From positions 50,083 through 64,148 of the forward strand of contig QZLH01000704.1 of NCBI GenBank assembly GCA_003833135.1: a stretch of 14,066 nt of DNA. The letters run 5' to 3'. Made by a program: the position numbers and the translations under genes. Origin of the DNA: Oehlia diaphana (taxonomy: Eukaryota > Glomeromycota > Glomeromycetes > Glomerales > Glomeraceae). The stretch's first letter is position 1. Each line of letters begins with the position of its first letter. Positions 1-8,780 of this stretch are shown here, in pieces. The notes beneath the pieces were generated by a model. The model did not search any database and was not told the DNA's origin. It was given only the letters and a program-made list of their open reading frames with translations.

Positions 1-177
1 TTCTAATAAATGTATATAATAAATTATCTTAATGTATACATCACTACAAATTCTGTACATATTCCGTATGAAAACGTATAAAATCTGTACAAATAATGAA
101 CAATTACTTTTTATAGGGCGACCATATCTACCATATTTTAATGTACGCTATATATAAGGCAAATATGAATGCCAAGT

Positions 178-537
178 TTAACCTCTAAGTCTCACTTCTG
201 CAATGCGTCTTCGACAAGTTTTACCTCTAGGGCAGGCATAATTAAGTCTCACCATTAAGTCATATGAAAAATTGCTAGCTATTCTAAGCACACCGTGCCT
301 TATCCCAAAGCCTGTTAACATATTGAATCACATAGTATCCTTTAACATGCAATGGGCACTGTCCTGAAGTAGAACCAGTAGGCTTACCACATTCACTGCA
401 AGGAATGCGTGGCTTAGCCTTCCAATGTAAATGGCATCCTTCAGGTTGCATGTAAGGAACTCCATGGGCCTTGCCAGTATTACGTAAGTATGAATAGAAA
501 TATTTTCTGATTATTTTTACTATATAGGAAAATAATT
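178..537 (-). pseudogene. Cys-rich, probably zinc-binding protein fragment (frameshifted)
   Basis: The reverse strand is open from about 537 down to a TAG at 284-286. It encodes a Cys/His-rich segment that includes PCSECGKPTGSTSGQCPLHV and, upstream, EGCHLHW. Paired CxxC and CxxH motifs of this kind suggest a zinc ribbon or knuckle. The only ATG in this stretch is at 449-451 and would give 55 residues, but coding character extends upstream of it (RKYFYSYLRNTGKAHGVPY). Past the TAG, a second frame is open through ACPRGKTCRRRIAEVRLRG to a TAA at 178-180, so a frameshift near 284-310 probably splits one basic, Cys-rich protein of about 115 residues. It lies head-to-head with the DNA polymerase pseudogene, about 110 bp away, and could be an accessory gene of the same element. 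I do not recognise the family. Coding status is inferred from composition and open frame only. Confidence 0.42.
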
Positions 538-638
538 AATTAAAGAGAAAAATCTGTAAGGGTAATATATTGTCCTGAATATATACCATTACCTAAGGAA
601 TTAATTAATTAAATAAAAAATTTGTAAAGGTATTATAT
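534..638. repeat. Imperfect direct repeat in the divergent promoter region
   Basis: Two copies of about 36 bp, at 534-570 and 603-638, both begin AATTAATTAAA and continue through an A-rich stretch, a (C/T)TGTAAGG-like core and TA(A/T)TATAT. They differ by a few substitutions and one gap and are offset by 69 bp. They lie between the divergent Cys-rich fragment and the polymerase start codon, the second copy ending 10 bp before that ATG. They may be duplicated promoter elements or a local tandem duplication. No protein-binding site is recognised. Confidence 0.45.
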
Positions 639-3600
639 ACAAATCAGTATGGCAAGAAGTGACAAAAAAAATCGAATTTGTGAACGATGTGGAAAAAAGT
701 GTGCAAATCCTAATAAACTTCATGAGCACTTAAATAGAAAGTTTAAATGCAAGCCAATACCTATTCAAACTCCCACCCCACAGGTCAAAAACCAAGGGGG
801 TGCTCCAGTAGTCTATGCTTGAGGAAAGGATCGAAGAAGAGAGAATCCTAAGCCTATTCAAGCACCCATTCCACAAGACAAAAATCAAGAGAATGATCCT
901 GAAGCTGACTCCGGCCCATCAACTCAAGCATATGCTTTAGCACCTCCAGCTAGAAAAGGACAGGTGGAATCCAGCAAAGTCTCTTCAAGAGGTAAGTATA
1001 TTGATAGGTATGCAAGAAAGCCTAGAGAGCATTTAAAAATATGGAGTGCTAGATTGCGTTGAAGATGGATTGATGTTACTGGTGAAGAATGTGATATGCC
1101 ACTAAACTTAAAAGAATGTCAGCATCTACATCATGCTCTATTACAAGCTGATGATGAGGCTTTTGAGGAAATTATTTTTAAAGAGGAAGAACATAGTGAG
1201 GAAGAGCAACAAGATGCTCAAGAGCAAGATGCAATCCCAAAGAAGTCTGATCACAATATAGATACATTTGTCAAAAATGTAGCAGACTATAGTTTTTTAA
1301 AAGAGTTAGACATGATAGAAGAAACAGAATGGAAGAACTTATGGGATACTTTGAAGGTATGAAGAAAATAGCTAGTATAGAAGATCATGCACCAGAAGGA
1401 GACATACATTTTAAAGAAGGTCTGGTTGGAAGAGATCTAGAAAGACCACATCAAAACTGGTTTTTAATAAGCAAATGGAAAGCTAAAGTACCTAAAAGGT
1501 CAAACCCTGCATATGCTTTCAATGATATGGTAGAAGGAGCAAAGAAATATAAAGAAATTCCATACATGCCTAAATTATTAGCTTCAGCTAGACAAGAAAT
1601 GACAAGAGTGTTTCAAACAGAGTTTAGAAGGAAAGAACAAATCAAATCAGCAATAGCTGTAAAATGTATATATTATAAGAAAAAAAAAAATAGTGGTAAA
1701 AATTTTCCTTATATCAAAATTAGTGAAAAATGGCATAAAGGAGAAATGCGAGCTCTTTTCTCTGAAAACTACATAGATGAACATTTAACTAGTTCTGGTG
1801 GGAAAATAGATAAGAAAATAGAAGAATATTTAGAAAATAGATCTAACTGGATTTTAGTACGAATTGATATAGTTTATATTAAAGTATATACTTACAGTCA
1901 AGCTACTGGAGGGTCTTATGAGCCCACATCCAAGAAGCTAGCCAATACCAAGTGTACCATTAATCCAGATAATAAAGGTCTCATTGACTCAGAAACAAAT
2001 GCATTATCTGAAAAATGTCTTCAAGGCGCATTAGGATGCTATTTTGCACATCAGGATCGGCCTGATACAGACTATTTTGAATGAATCTTCTGGGCAACAA
2101 AACTAAAGCTCTACCTAGATGTTGTCAAGCTAGATGGAATCACTATGCCTACCCCAATCTGCCCACGCATATTTAATAAAATAGAGGAGATGAACCCAAA
2201 TATCTCCATCAATGTCTGGGAATGGAAAGAAGAAACAGCTACCCCTAAACTAGTAATAGCCAATAAGAACATCTATATTCCAAATTCATGCAAAATAGAA
2301 AATTGTAAGCATAATAATCTGAATAAATGTCAAGAAAAAAGAACTCATGTTATCCATCTCATGGCTTTTACCAATATTACAAAGTCTGAAGAAGAAAAGT
2401 ATAGACAAAAGAATCACTTCCTCTGATTAAGAATCCTAATGGGCTTGTTTTCAAAGATACTGCGCATCATGGTGAAAAGCATCTTTGCAACAGTTGTTTC
2501 CAAAGCTTTTCATCAGAAAATACCTTAGTCTATCATCAAAAATATTGTTTCGGGTTAGGAGAGGCAACCCAGAGAGTTGATCTACCAGTAAAAGAGGTCA
2601 ATGATTTTGAGCAGTTCAAGAACTATGGCCAGATGATCAATGCTCCATGTGTTATTATAGCTGATTTTGAGGCTGGAAACAAAAAACCTGGCCTAATAAA
2701 TGGAGGAAAAACCTGCATAATATCAGAGCAATATGCTAATAGTTTCTGCTACCTAGTCCACTGGATCGACACTGGAGATGTATGGGCCCTTTCCTATATC
2801 GAGAAAATAATGCTACCCAAGAATTTGTTCGAAAATTAGATCAGGAGCTAATAGAAATAAATAATGTTTTAGCCATTAAACGTGAGCGAAAAGTGACTGA
2901 AGAAGATAGAAAGAAATTCGCCGAAGCTGATACCTGTTGGATTTGCAAAGGTAAGTTTGATATAGATATAGATGAAATTGAGCGTCTAGAAACCAAAATA
3001 GTCAGACTTAAAGAAAAGCTAAAAACATTCAATAAAGTGACTACAGAATATAATGGTATCCAAACAACTATAGAAAAAGCAACCAAGGCAATTGCCAGCA
3101 AAAAAGCTAAGGCTGATAAGGTCTGGGACCACTGCCATAAGTTTTGAGGGTCTGCACATAGAGATTGCAATCTCAAACTCCAGATCGAACCATAGAAGAC
3201 CCCAATCCCAGTAGTTTTTTATAACTTCTAGGACTATGACTCTCACTTGGTCTGTGAATCTATTGGACACTTAGTTAACATGCATCAGATTAAGGTAATA
3301 GCCAAAACATTTGAACGATATAAGTCTATGAAAGTAGGTCAGCTCAAGTATATTGACAGCCAGCAGTTCATAAACAATAGCTTAGCAAATCTTACAAAAA
3401 ACTTGGGTGATGACCACCCAATCACCAGCTAGCACTTTAAAAACTTTACTCCTGGCCAAATTTCTCTAGCAACTCGCAAGGGGATATACCCTATGACTAT
3501 ATCAATTCTCATAATAGATTCTTAAAGACTGAGCTCCTACCAATCCATGAATTTACTTCAACCCTAAAAGGGAAGATCTTACAGGGGGACTATCAACATA

Positions 3601-3952
3601 CCCAGAAAGTATGGAAGACATTTGGATGTAAGAATCTAGGTGAGTATCATGATCTTTATCTTAAAATCGATGTACTATCTCTTGCCGATGTCTGGACACA
3701 ATTCAGAAAGACATGCATAAAATATTATGAACTTGATCCCAGCCACTATGTCTCTGCTCTATCCTTATCCTGGGATGCTATGCTCAAGAAGATTGGGTTA
3801 AGATTGAGTTATTTACAGATATATTGATGCATGACTTTATTGAAAAAGCCAAGAGGAGTGGTATATCTAAGGCTTGTAAGTGATATTTCAAAGCCAATAA
3901 TCCCAAGATGGGTAATGCATTCAACCCATCCAAACCCATATCATGGATCTCA

Positions 3953-3960
3953 GTCATATG
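3953..3960. repeat. Left 8-bp target-site duplication GTCATATG
   Basis: GTCATATG immediately left of the TIR at 3961 is repeated exactly at 4205-4212, immediately right of the other TIR. This marks the insertion of the 244-bp element. Confidence 0.85.
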
Positions 3961-4204
3961 TAAGGTTGCTTGTCTAAACCTCCTCAAAATCCTACGATTA
4001 GTTTCGTTAAAATTTTACTATAGATTTATTATAGTTTTGGCAGAGTTTCGGCAGTTTCAGCATTTATAATAAGTTTCGGCAGTTTCGCCTTTCTCCAGAG
4101 TTTCGCCAGTTTTTTAATATAACTTTAATATAGTTTCAGCAGAATTTCACTTTTCGGCAAAACACCATCTTGCCTAAACCTCTAGGTTTCGGCAAGCAAC
4201 CTTA
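3961..4204. mobile_element. Non-autonomous TIR transposon (MITE-like) inserted in the polymerase gene
   Basis: The 244-bp insertion has a perfect 12-bp terminal inverted repeat, TAAGGTTGCTTG at 3961-3972 and CAAGCAACCTTA at 4193-4204. The repeat extends imperfectly to about 21 bp with two mismatches (AAACCT / AGGTTT). It is flanked by identical 8-bp duplications. The interior has no ORF and is rich in repeated AGTTTCGGCAG-like motifs. It falls between the polymerase segment ending in WIS and motif A VDTNNLYG. An 8-bp duplication with short TIRs suggests the hAT superfamily. A 9-bp reading (AGTCATATG) is possible if the terminal base is assigned differently, which would instead suggest a Mutator-like element. 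Confidence 0.85.
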
Positions 4205-4212
4205 GTCATATG
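4205..4212. repeat. Right 8-bp target-site duplication GTCATATG
   Basis: This is the right-hand copy of the duplication at 3953-3960. Polymerase coding (Y-V-D of motif A) resumes within it at 4209. Compared with the expected W-I-S-Y-V-D junction, four extra bases remain even if the element and one duplication copy are removed. Confidence 0.85.
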
Positions 4213-5800
4213 TGGATACAAATAATCTCTATGGCTAGACGATGAGTCAATTCTTACCCATAGGAAATTATCAATGAGAGGCTAGCCAAAAGTATTTACT
4301 CAAGAACCCTGCTATGCAAAAAAAATATCTTGAAAAAATTCTTAAGACTAAGGCAAATGCCCCACGCAGATATTTCTTAAATATTAAGTCTCACTTTTTT
4401 CTCAAGACCCATCATGATTATTTGAGAGACTTACCCCCAGCCGTGAAGAATGTTGCAGTAGGAAAGGATTGGCTTAGCCCATATAATAAGGAGCTTGTAA
4501 ATAACTTGGATGGAGGATGCTTCTTTAAGACAGAAAAGTTAGTCCCCCACTTTGGCTCGAGAAAGGATTATGTCATCCATTACCTAGAGCTCCAATACTA
4601 CTATGTGAAATTAGGCATGGTTGTAGATGAAGTTTCAGAGATCCTTTCTTTCGACCAGACTAACTGGTTAGCCCTATATATTGCATTTAATACTGAGAAA
4701 TGTCAAGGAGCTAAAAATGCCTTTGAAAAAGACTTCTCCAAGCTCATGAATAACTCAGTATATGGCAAGACTATGGAGAATGTCTGCAAATACCAGGACA
4801 TCAAGCTCATGAAGTTGAATAATGAGCAGGATGAAAAGGCATTCTGGAAGAAAGTCAGTAGCCCAAGATTTAAGTATGGACGTCTACTTGGAGATACGCT
4901 AGTAGATGCGCATATGGGAAAGGCTAGTGTGACTCTCAATAAGCCCATTATAGTTGGAGCATCAGTCTTGGGTCTTAGTAAGCTCCTCATGTATTGCTTC
5001 TGGTATGGATATGTAAAGGAGAGATATGGTGATAATGCCTAACTTGGCTATATGAACACAGATTCCTTCATAATTCTAATTATGACTGAGGATATTTATA
5101 AAGATATGTCCGAACACCCAGATCTATTTGATCTCAATGATTCCAAAACTATTGGGCTATTTAAGGATGAGACCCCTGGTAGTGTGATTACAGAATCTTT
5201 TCACATTCGAGCCAAGTCTTACCATTATGTCTTAGCCGATAAGTCTACAAAGTTTAAGCATAAGGAGTTAGTAAGAAGGGTATGGAAGAAATGGCAACAG
5301 ATACATATATGCCAAGCTTAGAAGGGTCTCTTCTAGATGATCCAATAGATAAGTCTTCACTATCAGAGCAAGAAGCTATGCGAGCCGATGCAGACCCCAT
5401 GACTCTATTTTATCGAGACTGTATTTTTGGTAAGGAAGTATTCCATACCAAGAATGTTGGTTTCTGATCAAAAGACCACATATTATCTCTAGTCGAGTCT
5501 AAGAAGAAGGCACTCTGTCCTATAGATACTAAGTGCTGGATCTTATCTGATAGGATTACTACTTTACCATATAGATATTGGCGAATCCAAGCATATAAGA
5601 ATATGGTCAAAGATGGTATCCCCCATGAAGAGGCCAAAAAAAGAGCTATAAGGGCCAAGCTCCCAAAGAAATATCTAAACGAATGTGTGTCTCACATATC
5701 TAACTTTCAGCCATAAGCTAGAGATATGAGCGAGTTGGACCAGTCAAGTCACAGAGTTTACATAATTATTATATTTTTTTATGGCTAAATAAATATTCAG

Positions 5801-5953
5801 TTAATGTCTAATAGTCTGGTAAACCTTGCTTAGCCTATGAAATTCATCCGCAGTATTTGGTATATAGTCATAGGAACGGAAGACTCTGGCCAGTCTAAGA
5901 AATTCATCCCTTAGTTCGTAAAGTGAACAGATATCCTGATAGCACCTGTTTAT
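5801..5953 (-). pseudogene. Short reverse-strand coding relic with an internal repeat
   Basis: The reverse strand is open for 50 codons between a TGA (5954-5956) and a TAA (5801-5803), with no ATG. The translation looks protein-like and contains two related helical units, YELRDEFLRLARVF and TADEFHRLSKVYQTIRH. They come from a DNA-level duplication of GATGAATTTC(T/A)(T/A)AG at about 5830-5850 and 5890-5915. The F-box gene on the same strand ends 78 bp upstream (at 6031), so this could be a displaced C-terminal piece of that gene. I found no convincing splice donor that would join them. A possible acceptor, ACAG, lies near 5946. The family is not recognised. Confidence 0.3.
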
Positions 5954-6030
5954 TCATGGTCATGTTTTAAATAATATTGTGTATGACGTCTTGTAAAATA
6001 ACATATAAGTTGTTTTTTATTATGAAGTAG

Positions 6031-6381
6031 TCATCTTCTACTATAGCGAGAAGCATCTAAGAAAGCTTTATAGTGATATAACATAGAAAGAGACATAGTC
6101 CTTGCACTTAACCAATTAAGAATATTACTCCATATATCACTAACCTTGCAATAGTTAGCAATTTCAGAAATTTTGAGTCGATTAGCATACAGGTGAAAAA
6201 GAATATTATCACATATGCCGGGAATACTAATAAACTCAGCTTTTCTTTTTTTCCAAATAACATGCTTAGATACAGTATTCCATTGGTGGTTTACTCTGGT
6301 GCAACTCCTATATAGATCTTTTCTACTAAGAAAGGCAAAGATAATTTCAAGTAATTCAGGTAATGCTAGAATATGATACAT
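6031..6381 (-). CDS. Short F-box protein (possibly truncated)
   Basis: This 116-residue ORF has an N-terminal F-box signature at about residues 6-47: ALPELLEIIFAFLSRKDL, then a CTRVNHQWNTVSKHVIWK segment. The hydrophobic LPxLL..I...L pattern and the VN..W turn followed by W are characteristic. F-box proteins bind Skp1 in SCF ubiquitin ligases and select substrates through C-terminal domains. Here only about 70 residues follow the F-box, including SDIWSNILNWLSARTMSL, and no clear leucine-rich repeats are visible. Family members in fungi are usually several hundred residues, so this is either an F-box-only protein or a truncated copy. Its ATG (6379-6381) lies 47 bp from the divergently oriented coiled-coil pseudogene, so the two may share a promoter. 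There are no internal stops. Confidence 0.72.
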   Translation of the reverse strand: MYHILALPELLEIIFAFLSRKDLYRSCTRVNHQWNTVSKHVIWKKRKAEFISIPGICDNILFHLYANRLKISEIANYCKVSDIWSNILNWLSARTMSLSMLYHYKAFLDASRYSRR

Positions 6382-6428
6382 ATTTTTTTCTGGCTCAATA
6401 AATATCCATTTATAAAAATATTACTAAA

Positions 6429-6965
6429 ATGAGATCACTCGAAAGTATAGTAGTTTCTCAAAAAATTAAAGCGCTATAGGAAAGGCTGGATGATATAGAA
6501 AATCGTTTAGATACATTATATTGCTACTATTGTTCATCAGAGACTTCATCCGATTCAGATTCATCCAAGCCATATTATGTGATAAGCGATGAGCCTACCA
6601 GCTCAGAAAAGAAGATTTCTAAAGCAAAATGTGTGAAGATAAAATCTGGTAATAAGAAGGCGAAACCTAGAAGGAATCAGCACAAGAGCGCCAGAGCAGT
6701 GAACTTCATTATTGAATCTGACAAACTAACTAGTAATGGGTAAGAAATCGAGGAATAAAGGCGCAAGACCGCAGGTAAGTTCACTACTAACCCCACACAG
6801 TATTTGCCATTATGCAATCCGGTCAAATATGATCATAGGGCAACTGGCTTTATCACTGTTAAAAATATAAGGCAAGATAGAGTGGTAGGCGTTTTTGATT
6901 ATCCCGAACTATGTGATTATCTGGGAGTCTGATCGCGCAAGCTGGTCGAAGGCACTATGGCTTGA
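6429..6965 (+). pseudogene. Coiled-coil/acidic-basic protein pseudogene of unknown family, four in-frame stops
   Basis: One frame from ATG 6429 to TGA 6963-6965 reads as a continuous 178-codon protein interrupted by TAG 6477, TAA 6741, TAA 6756 and TGA 6930. The N-terminus is a short coiled coil (IKAL-stop-ERLDDIENRLDTL), followed by a Ser/Asp-rich stretch (SSETSSDSDSS), a Lys/Arg-rich stretch (SGNKKAKPRRNQHKSAR) and a folded-looking end (TGFITVKNIRQDRVVGVF, DYPELCDYLGV). Coding character continues past every stop. Each stop fits a Gln (CAA/CAG) or Arg (CGA) codon with one C-to-T change. A small protein starting at 6736 in another frame, followed by CAG|GTAAGT at 6772-6780, is an alternative reading but leads nowhere convincing. 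The family is not recognised. Confidence 0.5.
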
Positions 6966-7032
6966 TAATTAATAGCTATATTCTTTTTTTCTTCATACAT
7001 ACAGTAATTAGACTAATTTCCGCAGATAAGGA

Positions 7033-7251
7033 ATGGAAAACAATAAAAAAGAGGAGCCAGAGACTCGAAGCTATGCTTCCTCATCCATTAATTTACCTAG
7101 CGATCCGGAGGAGCTAACCAAAGTATTTAAGAAAAATTTGGAGGGACTAGAAAACCTTGTAAAATTGTTTAAAAGCGATGTGAGTAAAATGTTTGATATT
7201 TCCGATCCCAATTTCCCAGACAGTTCGATTAATGCTAGTCCGGAGAAATGA
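7033..7251 (+). CDS. Small acidic helical protein, unknown function (72 aa)
   Basis: This intact 72-codon ORF lies 67 bp after the end of the coiled-coil pseudogene. The sequence is charged (MENNKKEEPETRSYASSS) with one amphipathic helix (PEELTKVFKKNLEGLENLVK) and an acidic, Pro/Ser-rich tail (ISDPNFPDSSINASPEK). There is no signal peptide, membrane segment or recognised motif. ATG 7033 is the first ATG after the upstream stop. It might be a free small gene, an exon of a larger gene, or a remnant of the same locus as the preceding pseudogene. The biased composition supports coding more than chance, but only moderately. Confidence 0.4.
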   Translation: MENNKKEEPETRSYASSSINLPSDPEELTKVFKKNLEGLENLVKLFKSDVSKMFDISDPNFPDSSINASPEK

Positions 7252-7342
7252 TCATCAGCTCGGAAGAATTGCTGAGCCACAGATTGTGTGACAAAAATAA
7301 GTGGATCACACGGTCAGTTTGTGCGACATATTAATTTTTGCA

Positions 7343-7348
7343 TATATA
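7343..7348 (+). promoter_or_regulatory. TATA-like box
   Basis: TATATA within GCATATATAGT lies about 125 bp upstream of the proposed ATG at 7470 and follows a long intergenic stretch. It is a candidate core promoter for the SAM-like gene. In AT-rich DNA the motif is weak evidence on its own. Confidence 0.25.
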
Positions 7349-7469
7349 GTATCAAAGAAAACCAATACCTATTTTTTTCCCGAACAAACATGAGAAAAAT
7401 ATGAAAGGGTGTCTAGTTGCAACACAGGACCTACCATAAAAGTAAATAGTAACATTAAAAGCATATGTT

Positions 7470-8029
7470 ATGAAAGGCTTAGGACTTCGCAATTTAGAGA
7501 TCGCCAGGCGTAAGACCAACTATGTCTCTCCGGTAGATCTACATTGTGAAAAGGTATGAGGATTCCGTTTACATGTGCTTTCATAGAGCTCTTGGCATCA
7601 TACGTCAATGCTAATCACTATTCTTATCTCCTTAACTTCGGCTTGGCGCTCTTTTTCCCAGCAATATATAAAGCATGTAGGAGTATGTGGAAGTTCAGCC
7701 AACTTTCCGCAAAATATTTCCTGTAAAATAACGCAAAATAAGGTTTGTATGTGCCAGAAGTTATGTATGTATGGAGCAAGCTTTTTTCTCACTATGTGCC
7801 TTGTATTTAGGAAAGCAAGATGTCTTCCAGCTCCACTCTAGCTGACAGGTTAGAAGAATATGAAACAGAAAGACTTATCAATTTCTTGTGGGGGGATTCT
7901 GAATTAAGTCATATAGAACTTGGTGATGGCTTTTTTACGAGACTTGAGGAGGAAAATATTACCCGTCATTTATTTCTCAAGTTAACCAGACAGGAATTTA
8001 GAGAATTCGGAATGGGAATTGGAGCTTGA
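7470..8029 (+). CDS. SAM-domain-like protein, probably two exons (join 7470-7553, 7811-8029), C-terminus frameshifted
   Basis: Exon 2 holds a sterile-alpha-motif-like fold: TLADRLEEYETERLINFLWG, then a DGFFTRLEEENITRHLFLKL segment and TRQEFREFGMGIG. These match the helix pattern of SAM domains (Y/L-rich helix 1, FLKLT..., GIG turn), which mediate protein-protein oligomerisation. The 28-codon ORF at 7470 ends exactly at AAG|GTATGA (donor 7554), and TTTAG (7808-7810) is a usable acceptor. Joining them keeps frame (phase 0) into GAA-AGC-AAG-ATG, the ATG at 7820 being the fallback start (69 aa). The last SAM helix is missing from this frame, but LELEDYIKKLCE reads in another frame to a TAA at 8055-8057. 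The gene is therefore frameshifted near 8018-8024 or is a recent pseudogene. The domain call is fairly good; the splice model is tentative. Confidence 0.5.
7554..7810 (+). other. Proposed intron of the SAM-like gene
   Basis: A 257-bp interval begins GTATGA and ends TTGTATTTAG. Removal preserves the reading frame across the junction. Small ORFs on both strands inside it have no protein-like character. A possible branch site, GCTAATCAC, lies at about 7609-7617. It is longer than a typical short fungal intron, so it is only a proposal. Confidence 0.35.
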
Positions 8030-8220
8030 GGACTACATTAAGAAGCTGTGTGAGTAATTTAGCCGAAAGGCGCTTTGCATATCATTATATCTTAAATTTA
8101 TTGAGCGTTGTTCTTATAACAGATGATCGAAAAGCAAGAGTAAATTTAGGCGATTTTCTCGTTAAAAAATAGAATTTTTTATGTATTGTAAGCCGGGATC
8201 CGGCAACGATTTATTTCATA

Positions 8221-8226
8221 AATAAA
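8221..8226 (+). terminator. Poly(A) signal AATAAA for the SAM-like gene
   Basis: AATAAA is followed by GTATTATTATTATTGTA, an AT-rich cleavage context, 164-170 bp downstream of the last plausible stop (8055-8057). This fits a fungal 3' UTR end. Confidence 0.5.
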
Positions 8227-8240
8227 GTATTATTATTATT

Positions 8241-8700
8241 GTACTGTACATGAGAAATGGTCATGTGTAATGGTGCGGTCCAGGACTATAAATCTAACAT
8301 TTTTTATCCGAACCATTCTAGCCTACATAAAAAACGTAGCACTATATCAGGTGATAAGTGAGAAGAGTCTTCACAGTTGGTGGGGCGCAGTGATTAGTCG
8401 ATTGTTGCACCTATAATACCTATAATGCAATGTGGCTGATCACACGGCAGGGTAAAAATTTTTCCATAGATCCGTTTACTTGACGCGTGAACTTAGTAAA
8501 TGATCGACGATCATGAAAATATTACTGTGAAAATCACGGGCGACCATTAGTAAACATGAGATAAAAGTAATTATTTTTTAATATTGACAAGGGGTTAATA
8601 TGAACAATATGAACAGACTTTACCCGATACTAACGATTTTGAATGAAATTAATTTCACAAGGTTTCATATTCAAAAAAAAAATTTTCAATGAATTTTTTC
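8241..8700. other. Intergenic region upstream of the ML-domain gene
   Basis: I see no convincing coding sequence on either strand and no tRNA-like fold. It contains a perfect 15-bp palindrome, ATGATCGACGATCAT, at 8500-8514, and a repeated TTAGTAAA motif around 8493 and 8550. The region probably holds the promoter of the ML-domain gene. Confidence 0.5.
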
Positions 8701-8701
8701 T

Positions 8702-8708
8702 TATAAAA
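8702..8708 (+). promoter_or_regulatory. TATA box of the ML-domain gene
   Basis: TATAAAA within CTTATAAAAAG lies about 73-79 bp upstream of the ATG at 8781, a reasonable distance for a core promoter with a short 5' UTR. Confidence 0.5.
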
Positions 8709-8780
8709 AGACAACGGATTAATGAATATTGCACATAAAATTTTTTAAGTTGAGAAAATATTACAATTACACAAAAAATT

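Larger units (their letters stand above)
649..5716 (+). pseudogene. Family B DNA polymerase (protein-primed/viral-plasmid type) pseudogene
   Basis: This is a decayed gene of about 1,600 codons for a DNA_pol_B_2-type polymerase, as found in Polinton/adinto-like elements and linear plasmids. An N-terminal Cys/His finger (C11, C14, H25, C34 from the ATG at 649) precedes an acidic region. Exonuclease motifs follow: Exo I DFE (2663-2671), Exo II N-F-stop-D-Y-D (3223-3240) and Exo III YLKID (3657-3671). A Cys/His cluster (CWICKGKF, then DHCH and H-x3-C) sits between Exo I and Exo II. Polymerase motif A VDTNNLYG begins at 4212, motif B KLMNNSVYG at 4740, and motif C YMNTDS at 5049, where Asn replaces the first catalytic Asp. 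Breaks: stops at 820, 1060, 2082, 3145, 3193, 3229, 3430, 3881, 4236, 4275, 5040 and 5465; -1 shifts near 1340, 2420, 2787, 3491, 3797 and 5262; and a transposon at 3961-4204. The reading ends at a TAA (5714-5716). It is certainly inactive, and the exact C-terminus is uncertain. Confidence 0.9.

Noticed and set aside
2841..3270. Two reverse-strand ORFs opposite the polymerase exonuclease region
   Set aside because: They are Leu/Ser-rich mirror frames of coding sequence on the other strand, with no independent motif.
3784..3987. Reverse-strand ORF across the polymerase/MITE junction
   Set aside because: It runs through a transposon boundary and is an antisense shadow of polymerase codons.
4703..5658. 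Reverse-strand ORFs opposite polymerase motif B and the C-terminus
   Set aside because: Antisense shadows. The forward frame contains recognisable polymerase motifs.
649..5716. TGA read as tryptophan (mould mitochondrial or linear plasmid code) in the polymerase
   Set aside because: Several TGA codons could be Trp by eye, but others sit where the family has Arg. TAG and TAA also occur in frame, and six frameshifts plus a transposon break the gene. A recoded but active gene is not supported.
6736..6780. Short exon ATG…CAG|GTAAGT as the start of a spliced gene joined to 7033
   Set aside because: The donor looks good, but no acceptor before 7033 gives a continuing frame. The long stop-interrupted frame at 6429-6965 explains the sequence better.
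7071..7280. Reverse-strand ORF opposite the 72-aa protein
   Set aside because: It overlaps almost completely. Its Ser/Phe/Leu-rich translation is typical of an antisense frame of charged coding sequence.
7598..7841. Overlapping ORFs on both strands inside the proposed intron
   Set aside because: Cys-rich, low-complexity translations without motif. The interval is better explained as an intron or noncoding DNA.
8241..8700. tRNA or structured RNA in the intergenic region
   Set aside because: No T-loop consensus or cloverleaf pairing could be made by eye. Only the short palindrome stands out.
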